Positions 28,166 through 36,723 of a DNA stretch of 64,000 nt are shown here, piece by piece; position 1 is the stretch's first letter; the number at the start of each line of letters is the position of its first letter. The notes beneath the pieces are model-generated. The model saw nothing but the letters and a program-made list of their open reading frames with translations. It searched no databases and was not told the origin of the DNA. The stretch is from Microbacterium sp. MYb54. GTDB taxonomy: Bacteria > Actinomycetota > Actinomycetes > Actinomycetales > Microbacteriaceae. Made by a program: the position numbers and the translations under genes. The DNA lies in the NCBI RefSeq assembly GCF_002979515.1, contig NZ_PCPA01000004.1, positions 221,708 to 285,707 of the forward strand, in the 5' to 3' direction.

Positions 28166-29320
28166 ATGCTTCAGGTGAAAGCTCTGCCTCTGGCGGAGCT
28201 CCGTGAGCGCAGCAGCGAGAAGTGGCGGGAGTACCCTGCAGACGTTCTGCCGCTGTTCGTCGCCGAGACCGATTTTCCGTTGGCGCCGGCCATCTCGACG
28301 GCGCTGCAGCGCGCCGTCGAGATCGGTGACACCGGGTACGTCGCGTCGCGGACACCTCTCGCGGAGTCGTTCGCAGCGTTCGCCGTCCGCCGCTACGGGT
28401 GGGAACCCGACCCCGCGCGCATGCGCAGCACCGCAGACGTGAGTATGGGGATCGTCGAGATCCTCCGTCGTGTCACGCAGCCGGGCGAACGGGTCGTCGT
28501 GACGCCGCCCGTCTATCCGCCCTTCTACGACCTGGTGGCCGAAGCCGGCGCCGAGGTCGAACGAGTGCCTCTTCGCGACACCGGAACCGGATGGCAGCTC
28601 GACCTCGACGGTATCCGCGCCGCCTTCGAGGACGGCGCGACCGCGATTCTGCTCTGCAACCCGCACAACCCGACGGGCACGGTGCACGACAGGGAAAGCC
28701 TCTCTGCACTCGCGGAGCTGGCTGACGAGTTCGGTGTCGCGGTCGTCTCCGACGAGATCCACGCGCCGCTCGCGCAGCCGGGCACCGGTTTCACCCCGTT
28801 CCTCGCAGTGAGCGACGCGGCACAGCGGGTGGGCTATGCGGTGGTCAGCGCCAGCAAGGCGTTCAACCTCGCAGGGCTGAAGTGCGCCCTCATGGTCGCT
28901 GCCGACGAGGAGACGAGTGCCGTCCTGCGTGGACTCCCCGTCGAGGTCGAGTGGCGTACCGGACAGTTCGGTCTGCTCGCCGCGGTCGCCGCGTTCTCGG
29001 AGGAGAGCGACCTCTGGCTCGACGGGCTGCTGCGTACTCTCGACGAGAACCGCGTGCTCTTGGAAGATCTCCTCGCTGCACGGCTTCCTGGCGCGCGCTA
29101 TCGCATTCCCGACGCCGGGTACCTCGCGTGGATCGATCTCTCGGCGCTGGAGTGGGGCGAGAATCCGGCCCGACGCATCCTGAAGGACGCAAGAGTCGCC
29201 CTCCATTTCGGGCCGGCCTTCGGTGCAGAGGGTGCTGGCCACGTGCGACTGAACTTCGGAACGAGTCCGGAGATCCTCACTGAGGCCATCGAGCGCATCG
29301 CGACGCTCGTGGGCCGATGA
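28166..29320 (+). CDS. PatB/MalY-family PLP aminotransferase (C-S lyase type)
   Basis: A 384-residue fold-type I PLP enzyme. It shows the MalY/PatB features P-V-Y-P-P-F, N-P-H-N-P-T-G, S-D-E-I-H-A-P-L, and the PLP Lys in S-A-S-K-A-F-N-L-A-G-L-K. Members are mostly cystathionine beta-lyases, releasing thiols and pyruvate, though some are aminotransferases. ATG 28166 is chosen over an earlier ATG (28136) because GGGAG sits just upstream and the earlier codons run through a palindrome. It overlaps the MFS gene by four bases, so the exporter may act on a thiol or amino-acid product. Confidence 0.88.
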   Translation: MLQVKALPLAELRERSSEKWREYPADVLPLFVAETDFPLAPAISTALQRAVEIGDTGYVASRTPLAESFAAFAVRRYGWEPDPARMRSTADVSMGIVEILRRVTQPGERVVVTPPVYPPFYDLVAEAGAEVERVPLRDTGTGWQLDLDGIRAAFEDGATAILLCNPHNPTGTVHDRESLSALAELADEFGVAVVSDEIHAPLAQPGTGFTPFLAVSDAAQRVGYAVVSASKAFNLAGLKCALMVAADEETSAVLRGLPVEVEWRTGQFGLLAAVAAFSEESDLWLDGLLRTLDENRVLLEDLLAARLPGARYRIPDAGYLAWIDLSALEWGENPARRILKDARVALHFGPAFGAEGAGHVRLNFGTSPEILTEAIERIATLVGR

Positions 29321-30687
29321 CCGCCCCGGTCGACGCCGCCACCATCTGGGATCGCCAGCGCATCTGGGTGACTCTCGGTGCGGTCGCCCTCATCTTCCTC
29401 GCGGCGATCGAAGCGCTGGCGGTCACGACGGTCATGCCCATCGTCAGTGAGGCGCTCAACGGCGAGGCCCTGTTCGCCGTTGCGTTCGCCGGCACCCTCG
29501 CGACCAGCGTGATCGGAATGGTGGCGACCGGAGCGTGGTCGGACGCTCGCGGACCTCGAGGCGCACTGTACGTCGCGGTCACACTCTTCATCATCGGTCT
29601 GCTGATCTCGGGTTTCGCGGTGACGATGCACCAGTTCCTCATCGGCCGTCTGGTGCAGGGGCTCGGAACAGGTGGGCAGACCGTCGCACTGTACGTGGTC
29701 GTCGCGAGGCTGTACCCGCCGCATCTGCACGGGCGGATCTTCGCGGCTTTCGCAGCCGCTTGGGTCGTACCCTCGATGGTCGGGCCGTTCCTCGCCGGAG
29801 CGGTGGCGGAGTACCTCGATTGGCGTTGGGCGTTCCTGGGTGTCGCCGTGCTCACTGCTGCGGCGTTCCTGATGATCGCCGTCCGACTCCGCGGTGTCGA
29901 TCTGGGGAGAGGGGAACCGCAGGATCGGCGAGCGCTCATCGTTCGACTGGTGCTCGCCGTCGTCGTCGCCGTGCTCGCCGTCGTGATCGGCTTCTCGGCG
30001 GATATGGACCCCGGTATCGGGTGGCCGGTGGCGCTCGGGGCCGTACTGGCGATCGGATTCGCCGTCCTTCCGTTGCTGCCGCGGCGCACGCTTCGGGCGG
30101 GGCCGGGGCTGCCAAGCGTCGTGCTGATGCGAGGCATCGTGGCGGGGGCATTCTTCGCCACAGAGGCCTACATCCCGTATCTGCTGATGAGGAAGTTCGA
30201 TTTCAGCGCGACCTGGGCCGGGATCGCCCTGATGCTCGCCGCCCTGGCCTGGGCGGGGGCATCGGCCCTGCAGGGGCGATACGGCGAGCGGTTGGGAAAT
30301 CACCGGATCACGGTGATCAGTCTCGGCTCGCTCTTGATCGCGATGCTGTGCGTGCTCGCCGCCGCGGTGTTCGATGTCTCGGCTGCCGTCGTCGTGCTGG
30401 GTTGGGCGTTCGCCGGAGGCGGGATGGGGCTGCTCTACCCGCGCCTGACCGTGCTGACGCTGGCCTACTCGAACGTCACCAACCAGGGTTTCAACTCATC
30501 CGCGCTGTCGATCTCCGACGCCACCGGGTCGGCCGTCGCGATCGCATTGGCCGGGCTCGGTGTCGCCTCCCTCGGCGGTGAGGCGGGAGCGTTCGGCGCG
30601 GTGTTCGCGTTCTGCATCGCGCTCGTCGTGCTTGCTGTGGTTCCCGGCCTCAGGCTCGGGCATGCGGCGGAGTCACCGGCGCACTGA
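29317..30687 (+). CDS. MFS transporter (drug/amino-acid efflux type)
   Basis: A 456-residue protein with 13-14 hydrophobic segments. After a short N-terminus the first helix has the E-A-L-A-V-T-T-V-M-P-I-V pattern, followed by the G-x-W-S-D-A-R-G-P-R loop (motif A) and G-R-L-V-Q-G-L-G-T-G-G-Q (motif C-like), typical of EmrB/QacA-like proton antiporters. The ATG overlaps the lyase stop (ATGA). Its last 38 bases overlap the convergent BioQ-like gene. Confidence 0.87.
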   Translation: MTAPVDAATIWDRQRIWVTLGAVALIFLAAIEALAVTTVMPIVSEALNGEALFAVAFAGTLATSVIGMVATGAWSDARGPRGALYVAVTLFIIGLLISGFAVTMHQFLIGRLVQGLGTGGQTVALYVVVARLYPPHLHGRIFAAFAAAWVVPSMVGPFLAGAVAEYLDWRWAFLGVAVLTAAAFLMIAVRLRGVDLGRGEPQDRRALIVRLVLAVVVAVLAVVIGFSADMDPGIGWPVALGAVLAIGFAVLPLLPRRTLRAGPGLPSVVLMRGIVAGAFFATEAYIPYLLMRKFDFSATWAGIALMLAALAWAGASALQGRYGERLGNHRITVISLGSLLIAMLCVLAAAVFDVSAAVVVLGWAFAGGGMGLLYPRLTVLTLAYSNVTNQGFNSSALSISDATGSAVAIALAGLGVASLGGEAGAFGAVFAFCIALVVLAVVPGLRLGHAAESPAH

Positions 30688-31234
30688 GTTCTCCGGCGAG
30701 GGCCGTGATCCCGAGATCGAACACGCGATCGAGTCCGGCGGTGACGTCGACCTCTCCCGCGTCGGGGAGGGCTCCATAGCTGTCAGCGTGCATGCGCTGC
30801 TGAACGAGCGTGGCGTGTCCGAGCACGAAGTGCAGGATCGCCGCGCCTCGGTCTTCAGGGGCGGTAGCACCTTGCGCGCGCAGTGCCTCGGTCAGTGCGC
30901 TCTGGGCCTGTGAGGAGCCGAGCTGGAGGGCATAGGTGCTGAGGACCAGCTCTGCGCCGTCGCGGTAGGCGAAGAGCGCGTCGCGAATACCGCGTGCGGT
31001 CGCCAGCACGTCAGCGCTGCCGCGGGGGATCGATGCCGTGATCCGATCGGCGAGCTCGGCGAGCAGCTCCTGCTTGCTCGCGAAGTGCCAGTACAACGCG
31101 CTCGGCTGTACATCCAATCCTGCGGCGATGCGCCGCATCGAGAGGTCTGCGAGCCCGACTTCGTCGAGCAGGGCGAGTGCGCTCCTGGCGACGCTGTCGC
31201 GATCGTGTCGGGCCGGATTGGGCTCTGGGCTCAT
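30650..31234 (-). CDS. BioQ-like TetR-family repressor
   Basis: A 194-residue TetR protein; HTH at about 11-58 (R-R-I-A-A-G-L-D-V-Q-P-S-A-L-Y-W-H-F). It diverges from bioMN, and two copies of TGAAC-N3-GTTCA lie between them. That motif closely matches the operator known for BioQ, the corynebacterial and mycobacterial biotin regulator, so I call it BioQ-like; this is inference from operator and neighbours. ATG 31234 is preferred to an earlier in-frame ATG because a perfect TATAAT ends six bases before it. Confidence 0.82.
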   Translation of the reverse strand: MSPEPNPARHDRDSVARSALALLDEVGLADLSMRRIAAGLDVQPSALYWHFASKQELLAELADRITASIPRGSADVLATARGIRDALFAYRDGAELVLSTYALQLGSSQAQSALTEALRAQGATAPEDRGAAILHFVLGHATLVQQRMHADSYGALPDAGEVDVTAGLDRVFDLGITALAGELSAPVTPPHARA

Positions 31235-31247
31235 CCTCCCATTATAG

Positions 31248-31275
31248 TGAACGACGTTCAGGTGAACACTGTTCA
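31248..31275. promoter_or_regulatory. Two tandem BioQ-type operators
   Basis: TGAAC-GAC-GTTCA (31248-31260) and TGAAC-ACT-GTTCA (31263-31275) are both exact palindromes with centres 15 bases apart. The first overlaps the region immediately upstream of the regulator's TATAAT (31246-31241, minus), so occupancy would block it and bioMN. Confidence 0.75.
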
Positions 31276-31302
31276 GGTCATGATGCACGAGAGGGAGTCG
31301 CG

Positions 31303-32001
31303 GTGCCGAGTTCCGCAGAGGTCACTCTCACCCCGATCGTCTTGGACGCGGTGTCTGTGCAGTTCGACGGCCGTCCGGTGCTTCATGACGTCTCGGTCGC
31401 GATCACGGCGCAGACCATCGCCGTCATCGGCGCGAACGGCTCGGGGAAGTCGACGTTCGCGCGACTCCTGAACGGCCTCGTCGCTCCCAGCAGTGGCACG
31501 GTGTCTGTGCACGGACTCGACACCGTGCGTGAACGCGCAGCCGTCCGCAAGCGTGTGGGCTTCGTGTTCACCAACCCTGATGCGCAGATCCTCATGCCGA
31601 CGCCCGCCGAAGACCTCGCGTTGTCGTTGCGAGGGCAGCCGAAGGCGGAAGTGGCGGCTCGCGTTCGGGAGACCCTCGATCTGCATGGGCTCGACGACCA
31701 CGCCGACATCCCTGCGTCGAGCCTGTCCGGGGGCCAGAAGCAGATGCTCGCGCTGGCTTCCGTGCTGATCGCCGCACCACGACTGATCGTCGCCGACGAG
31801 CCGACGACGCTCCTCGATCTGCGCAACTCCCGCCGGATCGGAGATCTGCTGCTCGCGCAGACCGCCCAGGTCGTGGTGGTGACGCACGACCTCGAACTGG
31901 CCGCACGGTGCGAGACGGCAGTGTTGTTCGACGAGGGGCGGATCGCCGCCTGCGGGCCCCCCGCGGCGGTCATCGAGACCTATCGACAGGCGTGCGCATG
32001 A
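31303..32001 (+). CDS. bioM: ECF-type biotin transporter ATPase BioM (CbiO-like)
   Basis: A 232-residue ABC ATPase of energy-coupling factor type. Walker A G-A-N-G-S-G-K-S-T (about 40-48), the ECF Q-loop context F-T-N-P-D-A-Q-I, signature L-S-G-G-Q-K-Q-M and Walker B L-I-V-A-D-E-P-T-T-L-L-D. GTG 31303 follows GAGAGGGAG by six bases. Together with BioN it forms the energising module. The substrate assignment rests on BioQ-type operators upstream; no bioY is seen beside it. Confidence 0.87.
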   Translation: MPSSAEVTLTPIVLDAVSVQFDGRPVLHDVSVAITAQTIAVIGANGSGKSTFARLLNGLVAPSSGTVSVHGLDTVRERAAVRKRVGFVFTNPDAQILMPTPAEDLALSLRGQPKAEVAARVRETLDLHGLDDHADIPASSLSGGQKQMLALASVLIAAPRLIVADEPTTLLDLRNSRRIGDLLLAQTAQVVVVTHDLELAARCETAVLFDEGRIAACGPPAAVIETYRQACA

Positions 32002-32591
32002 TCGCGCTGTATCGACCGGGAACCGGAATCCTGCACCGCGCCCCCGCCTGGGCCAAGCTCGCCGCCCTGGCGGTCGCAGCGCTCGTCCTCTCCGTCTACC
32101 CGCATGACTCGGTGAGTATCGCCGTATCGCTCCTCGTGGTCCTGGCGCTGTACGCAGTCGCTGGACTGCCCTTCCGGGTGCTGTTCGCGGAGATCTGGCG
32201 TCTGCGCTGGATCGTCCTCATCCTTGCCGGAGCCCTCGTGATCTTCGTGTCGCCGGTCGCCGCGTGGATCAGTACGGGGCGAGTCGTGGCGGTGCTCCTG
32301 CTGGCCGGACTGCTGACGCTCACGACCCGGATGTCTGACCTCCTCGAGGTGCTGCACTGGCTTCTGCAGCCCATTCGTCGGTTCGGGAAGGATCCGGAAG
32401 CGATCGCACTGACGTTGTCGTTGACCCTCACGACCATTCCGGTGATCGCGGGGTTCGCCGAACGCGTGCGGGAAGCGGAGCAGGCTCGAGACGTACGGCT
32501 GGGCGTTCGCACCGTGGTGCCGTTGCTGGTGCTCGCCCTGCGGCACGCGGATGAGGTCGGCGATGCGCTGGCGGCGCGTGGCGTCGGCTGA
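31998..32591 (+). CDS. bioN: ECF-type transmembrane subunit BioN (CbiQ-like)
   Basis: A 197-residue T-component with four or five helices, and the two coupling helices ending in A-R-(D/G): A-E-Q-A-R-D near residue 165 and A-A-R-G at the C-terminus, which contact the ATPase. It overlaps bioM by four bases (ATGA). It is shorter than CbiQ of cobalt systems and matches BioN length. Confidence 0.88.
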   Translation: MIALYRPGTGILHRAPAWAKLAALAVAALVLSVYPHDSVSIAVSLLVVLALYAVAGLPFRVLFAEIWRLRWIVLILAGALVIFVSPVAAWISTGRVVAVLLLAGLLTLTTRMSDLLEVLHWLLQPIRRFGKDPEAIALTLSLTLTTIPVIAGFAERVREAEQARDVRLGVRTVVPLLVLALRHADEVGDALAARGVG

Positions 32592-32594
32592 GTC

Positions 32595-33905
32595 TCAGAC
32601 GGCGGCGAGCACTCCCGCGCCCTGAAGCGGTCGAGGTGCCGTCCGGGAAGCGAGTCGCAGCGCACCCGCGATCAACGCGATCGCGATGAGTGCGGTGGCG
32701 ACCGAGGTGCCGGCAGCCAGGAGCAGCACGATGCCGATCAGGCCGCTCAGAGTCCCGATGGCGAGTTGCAGAGCCGATGCCGTCGCCGGTGGCGCGGGCT
32801 GCGACTCGAACCGGCTGAACAGGACCGCGACGAGGGCCGTGAGTGCGAGCGCGGTCGCGAGCCAGAGCGGCCGGCCCGCCCACCACTCGGTGCTGTCGAG
32901 TGCAGGCAGCATCGTGCCGGTCGCGAGGGCATAGATCGCGGTGGCCCCCGCCATCAGGAGCAGTACAGGCATGTGCCAGAGATAGATCGTCATGGCCCGC
33001 ACGGTCACGAAACCGGTGAACGCGGCTACCTGAGGCCGGCGACTGAACCGTTCGAGACGGTCGCGATTCAGTGAGATCAGGCTGGTGTGCGCGATGCCGA
33101 CGAGCAGGAGGGCTGCGGTGGGCGGGTTGATGTTCGCGATGAGGTCGGGGGAGTACATCGCGGCCAGGAAGGTCGTGACGAGGAGGACCAGGGCCCCGAT
33201 GCCCGCGATCACACGGACGCGGACGCTCAGCGCATCGATGCGTCCGTCGGCGAGGAAGAAGCCGAGCTGCTGCAGCGTCATCCACACGAAGGCGAGGTTC
33301 AGGAAGCCGAGTGCTTCGACGCCGGATGCGGCGCGCAGGACATCGACGGCGATCGAGGCGATGGCGAGAGCGCCGATCGTGCGAAACGGTGCGCGCTCGT
33401 GGGCGGCGGCGAGGAGGGGGAGCAGCGCCTGGCACAGCAGGAAGACACCCAGGAACCACAGCGGTTGTCCGTACCGGAATCCCGCGGTGGCGATGAGGTC
33501 GGCAGGCACTCCGAAGACGGTGAGCAGCGCGAGTGCGAGGCCGATGACGGCGATCGTGTAGATGGCGGGACGCAGCAGTCGGTGCACACGCCCTGCGATG
33601 AATCCGACGGACGTACCGCCGCGCTGCCGCATCCGTCGATAGGCCAGTAGCCCCGAGAACCCGCCGATCACGAAGAACAGCGGCATCACCTGCAGGAGCC
33701 AGCTGAGTGGGGCGATCCATCCGGTTCCGTCGCTGGCGTTGTCGAATACGGGCGCCGAATCAGTGACCGTGACGCCGACCATGATCGAGTGCAGGAGCAC
33801 GACGCCGAGCACGCAGAGCGCGCGGACGAAGTCGATCCCGGTGTCGCGGGATGCGCGCGGGGGAGCAGTGGTGATGACGGCGCGCGGTGCCTGGACGATG
33901 GCCAT
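32595..33905 (-). CDS. Acyltransferase 3 family membrane protein
   Basis: A 436-residue protein with about ten or eleven helices. The N-terminus has the family pattern I-D-F-V-R-A-L-C-V-L-G-V-V-L-L-H (catalytic-type Arg and His), followed by V-M-P-L-F-F-V-I-G-G-F. Such proteins O-acylate surface sugars, lipids or antibiotics; the substrate here is unknown. ATG 33905 has a strong GAGGAGG. It lies downstream of the dedA-kinase-regulator unit on the same strand after a 98-base gap (TAGTCT, 33940-33935, is a possible own -10), and is convergent with bioN, three bases apart. Confidence 0.85.
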   Translation of the reverse strand: MAIVQAPRAVITTAPPRASRDTGIDFVRALCVLGVVLLHSIMVGVTVTDSAPVFDNASDGTGWIAPLSWLLQVMPLFFVIGGFSGLLAYRRMRQRGGTSVGFIAGRVHRLLRPAIYTIAVIGLALALLTVFGVPADLIATAGFRYGQPLWFLGVFLLCQALLPLLAAAHERAPFRTIGALAIASIAVDVLRAASGVEALGFLNLAFVWMTLQQLGFFLADGRIDALSVRVRVIAGIGALVLLVTTFLAAMYSPDLIANINPPTAALLLVGIAHTSLISLNRDRLERFSRRPQVAAFTGFVTVRAMTIYLWHMPVLLLMAGATAIYALATGTMLPALDSTEWWAGRPLWLATALALTALVAVLFSRFESQPAPPATASALQLAIGTLSGLIGIVLLLAAGTSVATALIAIALIAGALRLASRTAPRPLQGAGVLAAV

Positions 33906-34003
33906 GATTCCTCCTCGGGAGCGGTGTCCCAGGAGACTATGGACGCGGTGCCGGTGGGGGCATCACCCTCGGGTGCCGTTACGACCCCCTACGACGGGGT
34001 GAG

Positions 34004-34675
34004 TCAGGAGGATGGCTCCACGAGTCCGGTGTCGTAGGCGAGGATCACGGCGTGCACGCGGTCGCGCAGGTTCAGCTTCGCGAGCACCTTGCCCACGTGC
34101 GTCTTGACCGTCTGCTCCGCGATGAAGAGGTCGGCGGCGATCTCAGTATTGGAGCGCCCCTTGCCGATGAGTCCCAGCACCTCGCGTTCGCGATCGGTGA
34201 GCTCGGCGAGTGAGGTCGCGGATCGGGGTGAACGTGGCCGCCGCCCGGCGAACTGCTCGATCATGCGTCGCGTCACACTCGGCGCGAGCAGAGCATCTCC
34301 GCCGGCGACAACGCGCACTGCGTGCACGAGCTCTTCGGGCAGCGCATCCTTCAGCAGGAATCCGCTGGCACCCGCCTCGAGTGCGTCGTACACGTAGTCG
34401 TCGATGTCGAAAGTCGTGAGCATCAGGATCCGTGGCACATGCGCGGCAGGGTAGGAGGGACCGAGGATGCGTCGAGTCGCCTCGATACCGTCGAGCTCGG
34501 GCATCCGCACGTCCATCAGGATCACATCGGGATCGAGACGCGCCGCCAAGGTGACGGCTTCGGTGCCGTTCGCGGCTTGCCCGACCACTCGGATGCCGTC
34601 GTGGGCATCGAGGAGGGCAGCGAACCCGGCACGGACCATGGCCTGGTCATCGGCGATGAGCACGCTGATCGTCAT
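34004..34675 (-). CDS. NarL/LuxR-family response regulator
   Basis: A 223-residue regulator. The receiver domain has acidic pocket D9-D10, phospho-acceptor Asp55, T87/T88 and Lys109; a LuxR-type HTH follows (about 155-215; L-T-D-R-E-R-E-V-L-G-L-I-G-K-G-R-S-N-T-E-I-A). Start ATG 34675 overlaps the kinase stop by four bases. The target is unknown; the acyltransferase downstream is a candidate. Confidence 0.95.
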   Translation of the reverse strand: MTISVLIADDQAMVRAGFAALLDAHDGIRVVGQAANGTEAVTLAARLDPDVILMDVRMPELDGIEATRRILGPSYPAAHVPRILMLTTFDIDDYVYDALEAGASGFLLKDALPEELVHAVRVVAGGDALLAPSVTRRMIEQFAGRRPRSPRSATSLAELTDREREVLGLIGKGRSNTEIAADLFIAEQTVKTHVGKVLAKLNLRDRVHAVILAYDTGLVEPSS

Positions 34676-35946
34676 GGATTCTCCTTGTCGAGCGAAGGGA
34701 CAGCAGTCGTGGCAGTCGAGTCGCCATCGAGGGGGAGCACGACGATGACATCCCATCCGCCACCCGCTGCAGGTCCTGCGGACAGGCTCCCGCCGAGGAT
34801 CTCGGCCCGTTCACGCATGCCACGGAGTCCGTAGCCGCCTCCGTGCCCTTCGGGGCTGCGTGGTGGGGCGGCGTTGTGCACCAGGATGCGGATGCTGCGG
34901 GCTTCGGCATGCAACCGCACGGCGATCCGTGCACCCGGCGCGTGTCGAACGGCGTTGCTCAAAGCCTCCTGGACGATGCGGAAGGCGGCGATCTGCACGG
35001 CGGGGGTGGCAGCGACCGCGGCCTCTCCGCCTTCGAGTGCCAGCCCGACCTCGACTCCGGCGCGGCGGATGCTGTCCACGAGGGTCGGAATGTCGTCGAT
35101 ACCCTGCTGCGGTGCGAGTTCGGCGTTCTGGTCTTCCGTGCGGAGCACGCCGAGCATGCGTCGCATCTCGGTGAGCGAGCTTCGGGCGGTTGCCGCGATG
35201 TCGTCGAACTCGGCGGTCGCGGCGTCGTCGAGGTCGGGGATCCGGTACTTCGCGGTCGAGGCCTGCACCTGGATCACCGACATGCTGTGCGCGACGACGT
35301 CGTGAAGCTCTCTGGCTATCCTCGTGCGCTCCTCCACGAGCGCGCGTCTGGCCTCTTCAAGCGCACTGTGCTCCTTCTCGCGGGTCAGCTCGGCTGCGAC
35401 CCGGACCCGGCCGGCGACCAGCGCCGCGATGAGGAACATGGCGGAGGCGACGGCCGTCGTCACGATGAGGTCGGCCGTCGCGCTGGCAGACGACTCCGGC
35501 AGCGCGACCATGTCGGGCCGGAGCACGGGGGCGAGAAGTGAGGCGATCACGCCGAGGATCAGGGTGTAGGCGCCCAGCCGTGCACCGTGGAGGAACGTGA
35601 CGACGCCGACGAAGAGGACGAAGACGAGAAGGGCAGGGACGGCCCAGGGCCACGGCGATCGGATGGCGAGTTCCGACGCGACGGTCAGCGGCATCGTGAG
35701 CGCCGCTGCGGTGAAGAGCACGATGGCCCAGCGTGGGCGGGAGATCGCGAGCACCGGCGAGACGCACAGTGCGGCTCCGAGAATGAACGACAGCGGCAGC
35801 GGCGTGCCGTACAGCACCGTCTGCAGCGAAACGATGAGAGCGTACAGCGCAACGACCGCCGCGTACAGCGCTACGAGGGCTGCGGTGCGGCGGCTGATCC
35901 GTTGGCGGCGCGGTGTGCGCTCTCGGCGGCGGGCCATGACCCTCAT
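34672..35946 (-). CDS. Sensor histidine kinase (NarX/DesK class, HisKA_3)
   Basis: A 424-residue kinase. Four to six helices in residues 20-178 form the sensor (including a DUF-like Trp/Pro-rich loop), then a HisKA_3 box A-R-E-L-H-D-V-V-A-H-S-M with phospho-accepting His215, and a HATPase_c domain with N-box E-A-L-S-N-A-V-R-H and G-x-G-Y-G-L-R-G-M-R-E-R. ATGA overlaps join it to dedA and the regulator. The signal is unknown; the multi-helix sensor suggests a membrane or cell-envelope cue. Confidence 0.93.
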   Translation of the reverse strand: MRVMARRRERTPRRQRISRRTAALVALYAAVVALYALIVSLQTVLYGTPLPLSFILGAALCVSPVLAISRPRWAIVLFTAAALTMPLTVASELAIRSPWPWAVPALLVFVLFVGVVTFLHGARLGAYTLILGVIASLLAPVLRPDMVALPESSASATADLIVTTAVASAMFLIAALVAGRVRVAAELTREKEHSALEEARRALVEERTRIARELHDVVAHSMSVIQVQASTAKYRIPDLDDAATAEFDDIAATARSSLTEMRRMLGVLRTEDQNAELAPQQGIDDIPTLVDSIRRAGVEVGLALEGGEAAVAATPAVQIAAFRIVQEALSNAVRHAPGARIAVRLHAEARSIRILVHNAAPPRSPEGHGGGYGLRGMRERAEILGGSLSAGPAAGGGWDVIVVLPLDGDSTATTAVPSLDKENP

Positions 35947-36560
35947 CCTGCCAGCTGCGGGGCGGGCTCACGGCGGCGACGGGCCGCGGCGATCCGGTCG
36001 ATCACGACGCCGATGATGAGCGCTACGACGATTCCGAGCCCGGCGCTGAGCAGGGGCTGGTCCTTGATCCAGGCGCCGGCGAGCAGCCCGATAGCGAGGC
36101 TGAACACGCTCCAGCTGAGCCCGGCGATCAGGCTCAGCGGGAGGAACCGGCGCCAGGGGAAGTCGAGCGCGCCGGCTGACATGTTGACGGCGACGCGTCC
36201 GACCGGGATGTATCTGGCGCCGAGGATGAGCGTGGCACTGCGCCGATCGAGTGCGCGTTGGGCGTGAGCGAACGCCGCCGCTACTCTCGGCCGACGCATC
36301 CACGCGAACCGGGTCGTGCCGAGCCCTCTGCCGATCAGGAAGGCGATGTTGTCTCCGATCGCCGCCCCGATCGCGGCGACGACTCCGAGCAAGACCAGGT
36401 TCCCCTCACCGGTGGACGCGGCGACGGCTGCGGCCGCGACGAGGACCGTCTCGCTGGGAACCGGCGGGAAGAAGCCGTCGATGATGGTGACGGCGAACAG
36501 GACCAGATACAGCCAGGGCGAGGCGATCGCCTGCATGATGAGCTCGTTGAGGATGTCCAC
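35943..36560 (-). CDS. DedA/VTT-family membrane protein
   Basis: A 205-residue protein of the DedA family, implicated in undecaprenyl phosphate recycling and membrane homeostasis. The VTT domain features are seen: F-F-P-P-V-P-S-E near 31, G-D-N-I-A-F-L-I-G-R near 69, and G-A-R-Y-I-P-V-G-R near 113. GTG start six bases after TAGCGT (minus), so the transcript of dedA-kinase-regulator is probably leaderless. Its link to the two-component system suggests an envelope stress role (inference). Confidence 0.9.
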   Translation of the reverse strand: MDILNELIMQAIASPWLYLVLFAVTIIDGFFPPVPSETVLVAAAAVAASTGEGNLVLLGVVAAIGAAIGDNIAFLIGRGLGTTRFAWMRRPRVAAAFAHAQRALDRRSATLILGARYIPVGRVAVNMSAGALDFPWRRFLPLSLIAGLSWSVFSLAIGLLAGAWIKDQPLLSAGLGIVVALIIGVVIDRIAAARRRREPAPQLAG

Positions 36561-36665
36561 TCCCGCACGCTATGCAAGGGGTGCGGGTGGGGGCATCCCT
36601 CTGGGGTATCGGACGCGTCACTCTCCGGACTGATCTTGCTGGAAGCGACTCCCGGCCACGCGGCT

Positions 36666-36723
36666 TATACTGGGAGGCTGGCCGATCGGCCGAACAACCT
36701 CCCTGAAAGAACGGACGTCCGCT
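36666..36723 (+). promoter_or_regulatory. ABC-F promoter and structured leader
   Basis: TATACT (36666-36671) is a good -10. The predicted leader contains GGGAGG (36672-36677) pairing with CCTCCC (36698-36703), enclosing the perfect palindrome GGCCGATCGGCC (36680-36691). It ends in GGACGTCC just before the GTG. Confidence 0.5.
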
